Below, in pieces: positions 53,589 to 62,277 of a stretch of 64,000 nt of DNA (position 1 is its first letter; each line of letters begins with the position of its first letter). The notes below the pieces were generated by a model that saw only the letters and a list, made by a program, of their open reading frames with translations, was not told where the DNA came from and made no database searches. Location of the stretch: contig NZ_LKEG01000052.1 in assembly GCF_001645105.1 (NCBI RefSeq), positions 126,508 through 190,507 of the forward strand, given 5' to 3'. This DNA is from Pseudomonas marginalis (GTDB taxonomy: Bacteria; Pseudomonadota; Gammaproteobacteria; Pseudomonadales; Pseudomonadaceae). The position numbers were made by a program, and so were the translations under genes.

Positions 53589-54629
53589 TCAAGGCGCAGG
53601 ATTCGGATGATCCTTCTGAATCGCCTCAATCCCTTCCAGCACTTCCTTCGACAGCTTCAGGTCAGCACTGGCGATGTTGCTATCCAGTTGCTCCAGTGAC
53701 GTTGCGCCAATAATGTTGCTGGTCACGAACGGCTGTTGTGTCACAAACGCCAATGCCATCTGCGCCGGGTCCAGGCCGTGCTCGCGCGCCAGTGCCACGT
53801 AACGGCTGCACGCCGCCTCCGACTGCGGGTTGAAGTAGCGGCTGAAACGGCTGTACTCGGTCAGGCGTGCCTTGGCCGGGCGTGCGCCCCCTTCGTACTT
53901 GCCGCTGAGCATGCCGAATGCCAGGGGCGAATACGCCAGCAGGCCGCATTGCTCACGAATCGCAATTTCCGCCAGGCCCACTTCAAAACTGCGGTTGAGC
54001 AGGTTGTAGGGGTTCTGGATCGACACCGCGCGGGACCAGCCACGGGCTTCGGCCAGGGCCAGGAATTTCATGGTGCCCCACGGGGTCTCGTTGGACAGGC
54101 CGATATGGCGGATCTTGCCGGCCTTCACTTGCTCATCCAGTGCTTCGAGGGTTTCCTCCAGCGGAGTGAGGTCGTCTTCGTCCTTGTGCTTGTAGCTCAG
54201 TTGACCGAAAAAGTTGGTGCTGCGCTCCGGCCAGTGCAACTGGTAGAGGTCGATCCAGTCGGTTTGCAGGCGTTTTAGGCTGGCATCCAGGGCTTCGACG
54301 ATGTGTTTGCGGTTGTGGCGCAGGTGACCATCGCGGATGTAGTCGATGGTGTTGCCGGGGCCGGCGATCTTGCTGGCGAGGATCCAGTCGGCGCGGTCGC
54401 CACGGCTTTTGAAGTAATTGCCGATATAACGTTCGGTGGTGGCGTAGGTGTCGGCCTTGGGCGGCACTGGGTACATTTCCGCGGTATCGAGGAAGTTGAT
54501 GCCGGCGGCCTTGGCCCGTTCGATCTGTGCGAAGGCCTCTGCCTCGCTGTTCTGCTCGCCCCAGGTCATGGTGCCCAAGGCGATCGCGCTCACGTTCAGA
54601 TCGGTGCGGCCCAGCTGTCGATAATCCAT
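53589..54629 (-). CDS. tas: NADP(H)-dependent aldo-keto reductase Tas
   Basis: A TIM-barrel aldo-keto reductase of 346 residues closely resembling E. coli Tas. It has LGTMTWGEQNSEAEAF at the N-terminus, DTAEMYPVPP (with the catalytic Asp and Tyr), LASKIAGPGN, QLHWPERSTNFFG and QNPYNLLNRSFEVGLAEIA. AAGGAG is six bases before the ATG at 54629; the frame start at 54653 is not supported. It is divergent from rplM and monocistronic. The physiological substrate is unknown. Confidence 0.93.
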   Translation of the reverse strand: MDYRQLGRTDLNVSAIALGTMTWGEQNSEAEAFAQIERAKAAGINFLDTAEMYPVPPKADTYATTERYIGNYFKSRGDRADWILASKIAGPGNTIDYIRDGHLRHNRKHIVEALDASLKRLQTDWIDLYQLHWPERSTNFFGQLSYKHKDEDDLTPLEETLEALDEQVKAGKIRHIGLSNETPWGTMKFLALAEARGWSRAVSIQNPYNLLNRSFEVGLAEIAIREQCGLLAYSPLAFGMLSGKYEGGARPAKARLTEYSRFSRYFNPQSEAACSRYVALAREHGLDPAQMALAFVTQQPFVTSNIIGATSLEQLDSNIASADLKLSKEVLEGIEAIQKDHPNPAP

Positions 54630-54806
54630 CGGGTACTCCTTCGGGGAAAACAATCATAAAAGCAGGTTGAATTTTTTTTCGCAATCTGCATAATTGCCCA
54701 CCTCTTTCTGCAGTGGAAGTGATGCGCCGCCTGCCGAAGAATCTTGCCGTTGAACGGACGCGCCGACCCGAGCCCCCGATAGCGTCTGTATCCGGCTGCC
54801 TTTGAC

Positions 54807-54835
54807 TTGTCAAAGTACGCACTATTCAGTAAGAT
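54807..54835 (+). promoter_or_regulatory. Sigma70-type promoter of rplM-rpsI
   Basis: TTGTCA (54807-54812) and TAAGAT (54830-54835) are separated by 17 bases, which fits a strong housekeeping promoter. The rplM ATG is 42 bp further on. Confidence 0.7.
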
Positions 54836-54877
54836 CCGCCGTCTAATTTACAGGGCGGCCCCTGAGGCTATTAAAGA

Positions 54878-55306
54878 ATGACAACTTTTACTGCAAAACC
54901 GGAAACAGTTCAGCGCGACTGGTTTGTCGTCGATGCCGCTGGTCAGACCCTGGGTCGTCTGGCCACTGAAGTCGCCAGCCGTCTGCGTGGCAAGCACAAG
55001 CCTGAGTACACCCCTCACGTTGACACCGGTGACTACATCGTGATCATCAACGCTGAGCAGGTTCGTGTAACCGGCAACAAAGCAAGCGACAAAATGTACT
55101 ACCGTCACTCCGGTTTCCCAGGCGGTATCAAGTCTTCCAATTTCGAAGGCCTGATTGCCAAGAAGCCTGAAGCCCCGATCGAAATCGCGGTCAAAGGCAT
55201 GCTGCCTAAGGGCCCACTGGGTCGCGATATGTTTCGCAAGCTGAAAGTCTATGCGGGCGCTGTACACCCTCATGCTGCTCAGCAGCCCCAAGAACTGAAG
55301 TTTTAA
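54878..55306 (+). CDS. rplM: 50S ribosomal protein L13
   Basis: Ribosomal protein uL13 of 142 residues, the bacterial norm. Signatures are [33 protein letters not shown] and [31 protein letters not shown]. The start is the ATG at 54878 with GAGG upstream. rpsI follows after 14 bases in the usual rplM-rpsI operon. Confidence 0.99.
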
Positions 55307-55320
55307 CGGAATAGTTCATT

Positions 55321-55713
55321 ATGTCGGCGACTCAAAATTACGGCACTGGCCGTCGCAAAACCGCAACCGCACGCGTTTTCCTGCGTCCGGGCACTGGTAA
55401 CATCTCGATCAACAACCGCACTCTGGACAACTTCTTCGGCCGCGAAACTGCCCGCATGGTAGTTCGTCAGCCGCTGGAACTGACCGAGACAGTTGAAAAG
55501 TTCGACATCTACGTCACCGTTATCGGTGGCGGTGTAAGTGGTCAAGCTGGCGCAATCCGCCACGGTATCACTCGCGCTCTGATGCAGTACGACGAAACCC
55601 TGCGTGGCGCTCTGCGCAAAGCTGGCTTCGTGACTCGTGATGCCCGTGAAGTTGAACGTAAGAAAGTCGGTCTGCGTAAAGCGCGTAAGCGTCCGCAGTA
55701 CTCGAAGCGTTAA
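55321..55713 (+). CDS. rpsI: 30S ribosomal protein S9
   Basis: Ribosomal protein uS9 of 130 residues. It has YGTGRRKTATARVFLRPG at the N-terminus, GGGVSGQAGAIRHGITRAL in the middle, and the basic C-terminal tail VGLRKARKRPQYSKR that reaches the P-site tRNA. Second gene of rplM-rpsI, closed by the terminator at 55731. Confidence 0.99.
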   Translation: MSATQNYGTGRRKTATARVFLRPGTGNISINNRTLDNFFGRETARMVVRQPLELTETVEKFDIYVTVIGGGVSGQAGAIRHGITRALMQYDETLRGALRKAGFVTRDAREVERKKVGLRKARKRPQYSKR

Positions 55714-55730
55714 TTCGCTTTACGTTCCAC

Positions 55731-55768
55731 AAAAACGCCCAGCCTCCTCACGGAGCTGGGCGTTTTTT
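55731..55768 (+). terminator. Intrinsic terminator of rplM-rpsI
   Basis: AAAAACGCCCAGC (55731-55743) and GCTGGGCGTTTTT (55755-55767) pair around an 11-base loop. Confidence 0.92.
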
Positions 55769-55980
55769 ATTGCCTGCGATTTATACACAAATTTCGCCGT
55801 GACAACTTGCCACATCCGTAGACCCCCTATACTACAAGGCCTGGAGGCTGAGCCCAGGGCAATTCCCTTGTCATACGTGGGGCTTTTCATTACCATTCGG
55901 CAAAATTTTTATAAGTAAAGATTCAACACTTAGTAGACGCCTGATTTAACAGGCCAAAAAAGCTGATGGGAGAGGACTGA

Positions 55981-56574
55981 ATGAGCAATGACGGCGTGAA
56001 TGCAGGCCGGCGTCGCTTCTTGGTAGCAGCCACATCCGTGGTGGGTGCTGCAGGAGCGGTGGGGGCTGCGGTCCCGTTCGTGGGGTCATGGTTTCCCAGT
56101 GCCAAGGCGAAAGCCGCAGGTGCACCGGTGAAGGTGAATATCAGCAAGATCGAGCCAGGGCAGCAGATGATTGCTGAATGGCGCGGCCAGCCGGTCTTCA
56201 TTGTTCGTCGTACCGAGGAAATCCTGGGGAATCTGAAAAAGATAGAAGGCCAGCTGTCTGACCCCAAATCTGAGAATTCCGACCAGCCCGCCTACGCCAA
56301 GAACGAAGTGCGTTCGATCAAGCCAGAGATCCTGCTGCTGGTCGGTCTTTGTACCCACCTGGGTTGCTCGCCTACCTTTCGCCCGGAAGTGGCCCCGGTC
56401 GATCTGGGCAAGGACTGGGTCGGCGGTTACTTCTGCCCCTGCCACGGCTCCCACTACGACCTCGCCGGCCGTGTCTACAAGTCCCAGCCTGCTCCGTTGA
56501 ACTTGCCGGTTCCTCCGCACAACTACGAATCTGACGACATCATTGTCATTGGCCTCGACAAGGAGAACGCGTGA
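55981..56574 (+). CDS. petA: Ubiquinol-cytochrome c reductase Rieske iron-sulfur subunit
   Basis: The Rieske subunit (197 residues) of the cytochrome bc1 complex, with its 2Fe-2S domain on the periplasmic side. Its N-terminal Tat-type anchor is RRRFLVAATSVVGAAGAVGAAVPF. The cluster ligands are in CTHLGC (about 120-125) and CPCHGSHYD (about 149-157). Start ATG with GGGAG and GAGGA upstream. First gene of petABC. The stop overlaps the petB ATG by one base. Confidence 0.98.
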   Translation: MSNDGVNAGRRRFLVAATSVVGAAGAVGAAVPFVGSWFPSAKAKAAGAPVKVNISKIEPGQQMIAEWRGQPVFIVRRTEEILGNLKKIEGQLSDPKSENSDQPAYAKNEVRSIKPEILLLVGLCTHLGCSPTFRPEVAPVDLGKDWVGGYFCPCHGSHYDLAGRVYKSQPAPLNLPVPPHNYESDDIIVIGLDKENA

Positions 56575-57785
56575 TGAGCAAGTTCATGGATTGGGTGGAT
56601 GCGCGCTTCCCCGCCACTAAAATGTGGGAAGACCATCTCAGCAAATATTACGCGCCGAAGAACTTCAACTTCTTCTACTTCTTCGGCTCCCTGGCACTGC
56701 TGGTGCTGGTCAACCAGATCGTCACCGGGGTGTGGTTGACGATGAGCTATACGCCGTCGGCGGAAGAGGCGTTTGCCTCGGTCGAATACATCATGCGTGA
56801 CGTCGAGTACGGCTCGATCCTGCGCCTGCTGCACTCCACCGGCGCGTCGGCGTTCTTTATCGTCGTCTACCTGCACATGTTCCGTGGCCTGCTCTACGGC
56901 TCGTACCAGAAGCCCCGCGAGCTGGTGTGGGTGTTCGGCATGCTGATCTACCTGGCGCTGATGGCGGAAGCCTTCATGGGCTACCTGCTGCCGTGGGGCC
57001 AGATGTCGTACTGGGGCGCCCAGGTGATCATCTCGCTGTTCGGTGCGATCCCGGTGATCGGCAACGACCTGACCCAGTGGATCCGCGGTGACTACCTGAT
57101 CTCCGGCATCACCCTGAACCGCTTCTTCGCCCTGCACGTGGTGGCCTTGCCAATCGTGATCCTCGGCCTGGTAGTGCTGCACATTCTGGCCCTGCACGAA
57201 GTGGGTTCCAACAACCCCGACGGCGTCGACATCAAGAAGCACAAGGACGAAAACGGCATCCCGCTGGATGGCATTCCGTTCCACCCTTACTACACCGTGA
57301 AAGACATTGTCGGCGTGGTGGTGTTCCTGTTCGTGTTCTGCTCGATCGTGTTCTTTTTCCCGGAGATGGGCGGTTATTTCCTCGAGAAGCCGAACTTCGA
57401 ACAAGCCAACGCCTTCAAGACGCCTGAGCACATTGCCCCGGTCTGGTATTTCACGCCGTTCTACGCGATCTTGCGCGCAATCCCCGACAAGCTCATGGGC
57501 GTGATCGCCATGGGCGCGGCCATTGCGGTGCTGTTCGTGCTGCCTTGGCTCGACCGCAGCCCGGTCAAGTCCATGCGCTACAAAGGCTGGCTGAGCAAGA
57601 TCTGGCTGTTGGTGTTCTGCATTGCGTTCGTGATCCTGGGCGTGCTGGGCGTATTGGCGCCGACCCCAGAGCGTACGTTGTTGTCGCAGGTCTGCACCTT
57701 CCTGTACTTCGCCTACTTCATTCTGATGCCGTTCTACACCCGGCTCGAGAAGACCAAACCGGTTCCGGAAAGGGTGACTGGCTGA
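56574..57785 (+). CDS. petB: Cytochrome b of the bc1 complex
   Basis: Cytochrome b of 403 residues, binding hemes bL and bH through the His pairs on helices B and D (in LHSTGASAFFIVVYLHMFRGL and FFALHVVALPIVILGLVVLHI). The PEWY-type quinol-site motif is PVWYFTPFYAILRAIPDK (about 290). About eight membrane helices. The ATG at 56574 was chosen over a GTG three bases earlier (AAGGAG eight bases away). Overlaps petC by one base. Confidence 0.98.
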   Translation: MSKFMDWVDARFPATKMWEDHLSKYYAPKNFNFFYFFGSLALLVLVNQIVTGVWLTMSYTPSAEEAFASVEYIMRDVEYGSILRLLHSTGASAFFIVVYLHMFRGLLYGSYQKPRELVWVFGMLIYLALMAEAFMGYLLPWGQMSYWGAQVIISLFGAIPVIGNDLTQWIRGDYLISGITLNRFFALHVVALPIVILGLVVLHILALHEVGSNNPDGVDIKKHKDENGIPLDGIPFHPYYTVKDIVGVVVFLFVFCSIVFFFPEMGGYFLEKPNFEQANAFKTPEHIAPVWYFTPFYAILRAIPDKLMGVIAMGAAIAVLFVLPWLDRSPVKSMRYKGWLSKIWLLVFCIAFVILGVLGVLAPTPERTLLSQVCTFLYFAYFILMPFYTRLEKTKPVPERVTG

Positions 57786-58564
57786 TGAAAAAGTTATTCG
57801 TTGCATTGATGCTTGCGGCCCTGCCGCTACTGTCCTTCGCTGCCGAGCACGGCGGCCCGGAACTGGAAAAAGTCGATATCGACGTGTCTGACAAGGCGGC
57901 TATGCAAGACGGCGCGCGTACGTTCGCCAACTATTGCATGGGCTGCCACAGCGCCAAGTTCCAGCGTTACGAGCGGGTGGCCGATGACCTCGGTATCCCC
58001 CATGAAATGATGCTGGAGAAGTTGGTGTTCACCGGTGCCAAGATCGGCGACCACATGAACATCGGCATGAAGCCTGCCGACGCCAAGACCTGGTTCGGCG
58101 CAGCACCGCCTGACTTGACTCTGGTGGCACGTGTACGCGGCACCGACTGGCTCTACGGCTACCTGAAATCCTTCTACGAGGACCCGGCGCGCCCTTATGG
58201 CGTGAACAACCGTGTGTTCCGGAATGTCGGCATGCCTAACGTTCTGGTCGGCCTGCAAGGCAAGCAAGTGGTAGGATGCAAGCAGATCCAGGTCGTTGAA
58301 GACGGCAAGAAGCAATACGATCCGTTGACCGGCACACCTTTGACTCATGAAGCGTGCGATCAACTGAAGATAGAAACCCCAGGTTCGTTGACGGACGAGC
58401 AGTTCGACGAGAAGGTCAAGAACCTTGTGACCTTCCTGGCCTACTCCGCCAACCCGGTCAAACTGCAGCATCAGCGCATCGGTACGTATGTGTTGCTGTA
58501 CCTGGCCTTCTTCTTCGTATTCGCCTATCTGCTCAAACGCGAATACTGGAAGGATGTGCATTGA
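57785..58564 (+). CDS. petC: Cytochrome c1 of the bc1 complex
   Basis: Membrane-anchored cytochrome c1 of 259 residues. The signal peptide MKKLFVALMLAALPLLSFAAEHGG leads to a mature domain with the heme motif CMGCH (about 53-57) and the Met ligand in the RNVGMPNVL region. The C-terminal anchor is YVLLYLAFFFVFAYLLKREYW. Third gene of petABC, the electron carrier from the Rieske protein to soluble cytochrome c. Confidence 0.98.
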   Translation: MKKLFVALMLAALPLLSFAAEHGGPELEKVDIDVSDKAAMQDGARTFANYCMGCHSAKFQRYERVADDLGIPHEMMLEKLVFTGAKIGDHMNIGMKPADAKTWFGAAPPDLTLVARVRGTDWLYGYLKSFYEDPARPYGVNNRVFRNVGMPNVLVGLQGKQVVGCKQIQVVEDGKKQYDPLTGTPLTHEACDQLKIETPGSLTDEQFDEKVKNLVTFLAYSANPVKLQHQRIGTYVLLYLAFFFVFAYLLKREYWKDVH

Positions 58565-58593
58565 TCCAACCGTAAGCAATTGCTGTTAATCTT

Positions 58594-58685
58594 GCGCGCC
58601 CAGCGGCATCTCTGAATACGTAGCGGTCTGGTTCTACCAGGCGTTACAGGGATGCTCCCTGGGCGCGCTCGTTTTTGAGCTTTCG
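58594..58685 (+). terminator. Extended hairpin between petC and sspA
   Basis: GCGCGCCCAG (58594-58603) pairs perfectly with CTGGGCGCGC (58669-58678), followed by TCGTTTTT. The 65-base interior contains a further small hairpin (CTGGTTCTACCAG). The extended form is compatible with a terminator with a large loop or with a small structured RNA. Confidence 0.55.
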
Positions 58686-58713
58686 ATAATTTCAACAAGC
58701 GAGGAGGACCGCC

Positions 58714-59331
58714 ATGGGCGTGACCAACCGGTTGGCCTGTTACTCCGACCCCGCCGACCACTATTCCCACCGAGTACGCATCGTGCTCGCAGAGAAGGGT
58801 GTCAGCGCCGAGATCATCAGTGTGGAAGTGGGTCGTCATCCGCCGAAACTGATCGAAGTGAACCCTTACGGCAGCTTGCCCACCCTGGTCGATCGTGACC
58901 TGGCGTTGTGGGAGTCAACCGTGGTGATGGAATACCTGGATGAGCGTTATCCGCATCCGCCTTTGCTGCCGGTTTATCCGGTGGCGCGTGCCAACAGCCG
59001 ACTGCTGATCCATCGGATCCAGCGTGACTGGTGCGGGTTGGTGGATTCGATTCTGGATTCGCGTACAAAAGAAGCTGTTCGGGTGCAGGCGCGTAAGGAA
59101 TTGCGCGAGAGCCTGACCGGCGTTTCGCCGTTGTTCGCGGATAAACCTTTTTTCCTCAGTGAGGAACAAAGCTTGGTGGATTGCTGCCTATTACCGATAC
59201 TCTGGCGCTTGCCGATTCTCGGTATTGAACTGCCGCGGCCGGCCAAGCCGCTGCTTGATTACATGGAGCGCCAGTTTGCGCGTGAGGCTTTCCAGGCGAG
59301 TCTGTCTGGCGTCGAACGCGATATGCGCTAA
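58714..59331 (+). CDS. sspA: Stringent starvation protein A
   Basis: A glutathione S-transferase-fold RNA-polymerase-associated protein of 205 residues that helps control stationary-phase and stress genes. It has RLACYSDPADHYSHRVRIVLAEKG (thioredoxin-like fold without a catalytic Cys at the usual place), EVNPYGSLPTLVDRDLALWES and the C-terminal helical domain. GAGGAGG lies eight bases before the ATG. It is 17 bases from sspB. Confidence 0.97.
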   Translation: MGVTNRLACYSDPADHYSHRVRIVLAEKGVSAEIISVEVGRHPPKLIEVNPYGSLPTLVDRDLALWESTVVMEYLDERYPHPPLLPVYPVARANSRLLIHRIQRDWCGLVDSILDSRTKEAVRVQARKELRESLTGVSPLFADKPFFLSEEQSLVDCCLLPILWRLPILGIELPRPAKPLLDYMERQFAREAFQASLSGVERDMR

Positions 59332-59348
59332 GGCTTAAGGAGCCGCTG

Positions 59349-59768
59349 ATGAACTCCAGTCGACCCTACCTGGTCCGCGCGCTCTATGAGTGGATTGTGG
59401 ACAACGATTGCACCCCGCACATGCTGGTCAATTCCGAATTTCCTGCGGTTCAGGTACCGGAGGGTTTTTCCAGTGACGGGCAGATTGTGCTGAACGTATC
59501 ACCCAGTGCGGTGCGTCACCTGCACATGGACAATGAAGCGGTGAGCTTCGAAGGGCGTTTCGGCGGTGTGCCGCATACGCTGTACGTGCCGATTGGCGCC
59601 ATCCTCGGCATCTATGCCCGGGAGAATGGTCAAGGCATGGTGTTCGATCTGGAGTCGCCTTTCGAGGAGGATGAAGCGATCGAAAGCGAAGCGGGTGATG
59701 ATTTGCCACCACCGGATTCCGAGCCACCGCGCCCTAGCGGCCGGCCGAGCCTGAAGGTGGTGAAATGA
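59349..59768 (+). CDS. sspB: ClpXP adaptor, stringent starvation protein B
   Basis: An adaptor of 139 residues that delivers ssrA-tagged proteins to ClpXP. The substrate-binding body (about 1-110; RPYLVRALYEWIVDNDCTPHMLVNSEFP, FGGVPHTLYVPIGAILGIYARENGQGM) is followed by an acidic linker. The C-terminal ClpX-binding tail is GRPSLKVVK. It is in the sspAB operon, closed by a terminator at 59793. Confidence 0.97.
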   Translation: MNSSRPYLVRALYEWIVDNDCTPHMLVNSEFPAVQVPEGFSSDGQIVLNVSPSAVRHLHMDNEAVSFEGRFGGVPHTLYVPIGAILGIYARENGQGMVFDLESPFEEDEAIESEAGDDLPPPDSEPPRPSGRPSLKVVK

Positions 59769-59792
59769 TGGGCTTGACCTTCGGGTAGGGCG

Positions 59793-59827
59793 AAAAAATG
59801 CCTCGACCTGTGTCGGGGCATTTTTTT
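59793..59827 (+). terminator. Intrinsic terminator of sspAB
   Basis: ATGCCTCGAC and GTCGGGGCAT pair with one mismatch (59798-59807 and 59812-59821), preceded by six A and followed by seven T. Confidence 0.9.
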
Positions 59828-59865
59828 GCGCGCAGGATAGGGATGAAAGTCGTGCCCGGACGGTG

Positions 59866-59875
59866 ATCGTACAAC
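59866..59875 (-). promoter_or_regulatory. Candidate operator of the FadR-type regulator
   Basis: ATCGTACAAC, whose complement is GTTGTACGAT, lies 51 bp before the regulator start. The same 10-mer is at 62405-62414 upstream of kdgD, so it is a candidate site for autoregulation. Confidence 0.5.
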
Positions 59876-59925
59876 CACCATAGGCTATGATGCGTGTTCA
59901 AGCTCAACGAGAAAGATGATTCATC

Positions 59926-60675
59926 ATGGAAAACGCCAACACCGCCCCTCGTCTTCCCCGCAAGCGCCGCAGCCTTGCCCAGGAATTGGTCACGGTGTTG
60001 TCCGAGCAGATCCGCGACGGCCAACTCAAGCGGGGCGATAAGCTGCCCACCGAGTCGGCGATCATGGACGCCCATGGGGTCAGCCGCACGGTGGTGCGGG
60101 AGGCTATCTCACGTCTGCAGGCGGCGGGACAGGTAGAAACCCGCCATGGTATCGGCACTTTTGTGCTCGACACGCCAAGCCCGAGCGGCTTTCGCATCGA
60201 TCCGGCCACGGTCGTTACCCTGCGCGATGTGCTGGCGATTCTGGAGCTGCGGATCAGCCTGGAAGTGGAGTCCGCCGGCCTCGCCGCGTTGCGCCGCAAC
60301 GATGAACAATTGGCCGCCATGCGTGCGGCGCTCGATGCCCTGAATGAAAGCGCGGCGCACGCCGGCGATGCGGTGGCATCCGACTTTGCGTTCCACCTGG
60401 AAATTGCGCTGTCCACCGGCAACCGCTACTTCACCGACATCATGACCCACCTGGGCACCAGCATCATTCCCCGCACCCGCCTGAACTCGGCGCGCTTGGC
60501 CCATGACGACCAGCAGCACTACATGGGGCGCTTGAGTCGTGAGCATGAAGAGATTTACGAGGCGATTGCGCGTCAGGATTCGGATGCGGCGCGGGCGGCG
60601 ATGCGGTTGCATTTGACCAACAGCCGCGAGCGGCTGCGCCATGCCCATGAAGAGGCGGAGGCGCAGCGACAGTAG
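59926..60675 (+). CDS. FadR/GntR-family regulator, probable repressor of the glucarate/galactarate genes
   Basis: A regulator of 249 residues. The GntR winged-helix occupies about 14-82 (LAQELVTVLSEQIRDGQLKRGDKLPTE, VVREAISRLQAAGQVETRHGIGTFV), followed by an FCD ligand domain (about 95-235; VLAILELRISLEVESAGL, DFAFHLEIALSTGN, HEEIYEAIARQDSDAARAAMRLHL). It lies upstream of kdgD and an aldehyde dehydrogenase, with a minus-strand pair between, and shares a promoter motif with kdgD. Effector is presumably the sugar acid or a pathway intermediate, not proven. Confidence 0.88.
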   Translation: MENANTAPRLPRKRRSLAQELVTVLSEQIRDGQLKRGDKLPTESAIMDAHGVSRTVVREAISRLQAAGQVETRHGIGTFVLDTPSPSGFRIDPATVVTLRDVLAILELRISLEVESAGLAALRRNDEQLAAMRAALDALNESAAHAGDAVASDFAFHLEIALSTGNRYFTDIMTHLGTSIIPRTRLNSARLAHDDQQHYMGRLSREHEEIYEAIARQDSDAARAAMRLHLTNSRERLRHAHEEAEAQRQ

Positions 60676-60685
60676 CGCGATGACT

Positions 60686-60889
60686 TCAGGCAGGCTCCAT
60701 GTCGTACTCGATAACTACTGTCACATCATCTTCCATGACGAACGTTTTGCTGATTACACGAAACCTGGTGCCGTCTTGAACAACAAAATCGCCTACCGCG
60801 ATAATCTCGTTAACGCCTACGCAACCCTCTTGGGTTTGGGGCTGGTTGGTTCCGTTGACTTTAAAAGTCAGCATCGGTTTGTGCGCCAT
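60686..60889 (-). CDS. Hypothetical 67-residue protein
   Basis: I do not recognise this protein. It is all-beta in character (MLTFKVNGTNQPQTQEGCVGVNE, then VGDFVVQDGTRFRVISKTFVMEDDVTVVIEYDMEP), with no signal or membrane segment. The ATG at 60889 has GAGG eight bases upstream; a GTG two codons earlier is less likely. It lies 191 bp behind the phospholipase-like gene in the same direction, and its stop is 11 bp from the convergent regulator stop. It might be read from the same SOS-linked transcript. Confidence 0.6.
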   Translation of the reverse strand: MAHKPMLTFKVNGTNQPQTQEGCVGVNEIIAVGDFVVQDGTRFRVISKTFVMEDDVTVVIEYDMEPA

Positions 60890-61080
60890 TTTCACACCTC
60901 ATCGATTACCAAAATAATGTTTGCCTCTCCAGACGCTTACGCTGTTTAGTCCTCTCGGGCTGGACACTGGGGAGTCCGTGGCAACGTTAGGGATGTCTGT
61001 GATCTGGCGATACTGTCAGAATTAACAGTGGCGACGAACGGCCCCACGCGCGCGTTTGCACACGTGGAGCTATGATCACC

Positions 61081-62238
61081 TCAAGACTGCGGGTTGTTCG
61101 GCCTGTAATCCTTCAACAACAAATACGTACTCCACCCCCACCAATCATTCGTCCAGTGCTTGTCGTTCAGGTCATTCACCTCCTTGCGGCGCAGCACCTT
61201 ATCCCCCTCCATCTTGAACAGCGGCGAGAAGTTATTCGTCGGGTTCTGCGCCGCATTCAGGTCCGGAACATACAACGGCGCCTTGAAGTTGGCCGGGGAG
61301 GGCGCGACACCGCTGATAAACGTCTCGAAGACCTCATCCGCCGAAGCCTGCACCGCACGTTTGACCTGCACCCGATTGTCCGCATCAATCGCGTCGAAGT
61401 AGCGCTTATCCCCATAGGCGTGCCACTGATCGCCCATGGCATTACGCACCTTGAGCCCGAACTTGCTGTCTTCGTCATGCATGAAACGGCTGATCAGCGA
61501 ACCCAGTTCACCGGGTGTCACCACCGCAGCGAGTTGTTTGCGCGGCACACGCAAATGGCCTGCCGAAAACAGATCGGTCAAAAAGTGATCAGCAAAACCG
61601 TTCATGGCATACGCCAGTTCCAGCGCCTGATCGGTGCCGGTCTGGTGAGCCACGACAGCTTGCTGCAACGCCGCCGTATGCCCCGCCAGGTAGGCCGACA
61701 GCGCCCACTCGCCGAAGTGGTCGGCATTGTCCGCCGCCAACTTCAAATAGCGCCCCAGTGGAATCAGCGCCGACACCGCGCTGCCTCCGCCGGTGATGCG
61801 GTTCCATTCTCCAGACAACGTATCGCCCAGCGCGTCGTAAGCCTCATGGGCCTGCTTGCCCTCCTTGACCGCCTGCTGGACCGCAGAAATCTCCTTTTGC
61901 ATCACGGCGAGGATCTTGTGTGCTTCTTCGCGCGCGGCGGGCAGCACGGCCAGGGAGTTGAAGGCTGCGATAAAGCGTTGCACGCGTTCGGCTGGGGAGG
62001 TGCCATCGCTGATGGGCTGGCCAGGAATGCCATAGAAGTCGCCGCCCAGGGCGATGACTTGGCCATACGTCAGCGCCAGTCCGTTGGGCAGGTGCAGTTC
62101 GATCTGGCGCGCGGGAATCGGCGCTGCATCTTTGACGAAGCGCAACAGGGTGTCATCGCCGATGGCGGTGTGTTCACCCCCTTCAAAACGCAGGGTGGGC
62201 GGTTTTTTTTCGGGTGCTGCGAGTTCAAGACCTGACAT
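61081..62238 (-). CDS. Phospholipase C-like zinc hydrolase without signal peptide
   Basis: A protein of 385 residues. The region HFGEWALSAYLAGHTAALQQAVVAHQTGTDQALELAYAMNGFADHFLTDLFSAGHLR (about 165-225) has the spacing of His, Asp and His ligands of the zinc-dependent phospholipase C/S1-P1 nuclease group (a Cys-free GFADHFLTD-SAGH). From memory, a 385-residue PC-hydrolysing phospholipase C without signal peptide was described in P. fluorescens; this appears to be the same family, though I cannot align it. AAGGAG is five bases before the ATG. A LexA box lies 40 bp upstream, so SOS control is likely. Alternative: another metal hydrolase of this fold. Confidence 0.7.
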   Translation of the reverse strand: MSGLELAAPEKKPPTLRFEGGEHTAIGDDTLLRFVKDAAPIPARQIELHLPNGLALTYGQVIALGGDFYGIPGQPISDGTSPAERVQRFIAAFNSLAVLPAAREEAHKILAVMQKEISAVQQAVKEGKQAHEAYDALGDTLSGEWNRITGGGSAVSALIPLGRYLKLAADNADHFGEWALSAYLAGHTAALQQAVVAHQTGTDQALELAYAMNGFADHFLTDLFSAGHLRVPRKQLAAVVTPGELGSLISRFMHDEDSKFGLKVRNAMGDQWHAYGDKRYFDAIDADNRVQVKRAVQASADEVFETFISGVAPSPANFKAPLYVPDLNAAQNPTNNFSPLFKMEGDKVLRRKEVNDLNDKHWTNDWWGWSTYLLLKDYRPNNPQS

Positions 62239-62277
62239 GTTAGCTCCTTGCTATGTCGTAGGAATCTTCCTTAAAGG

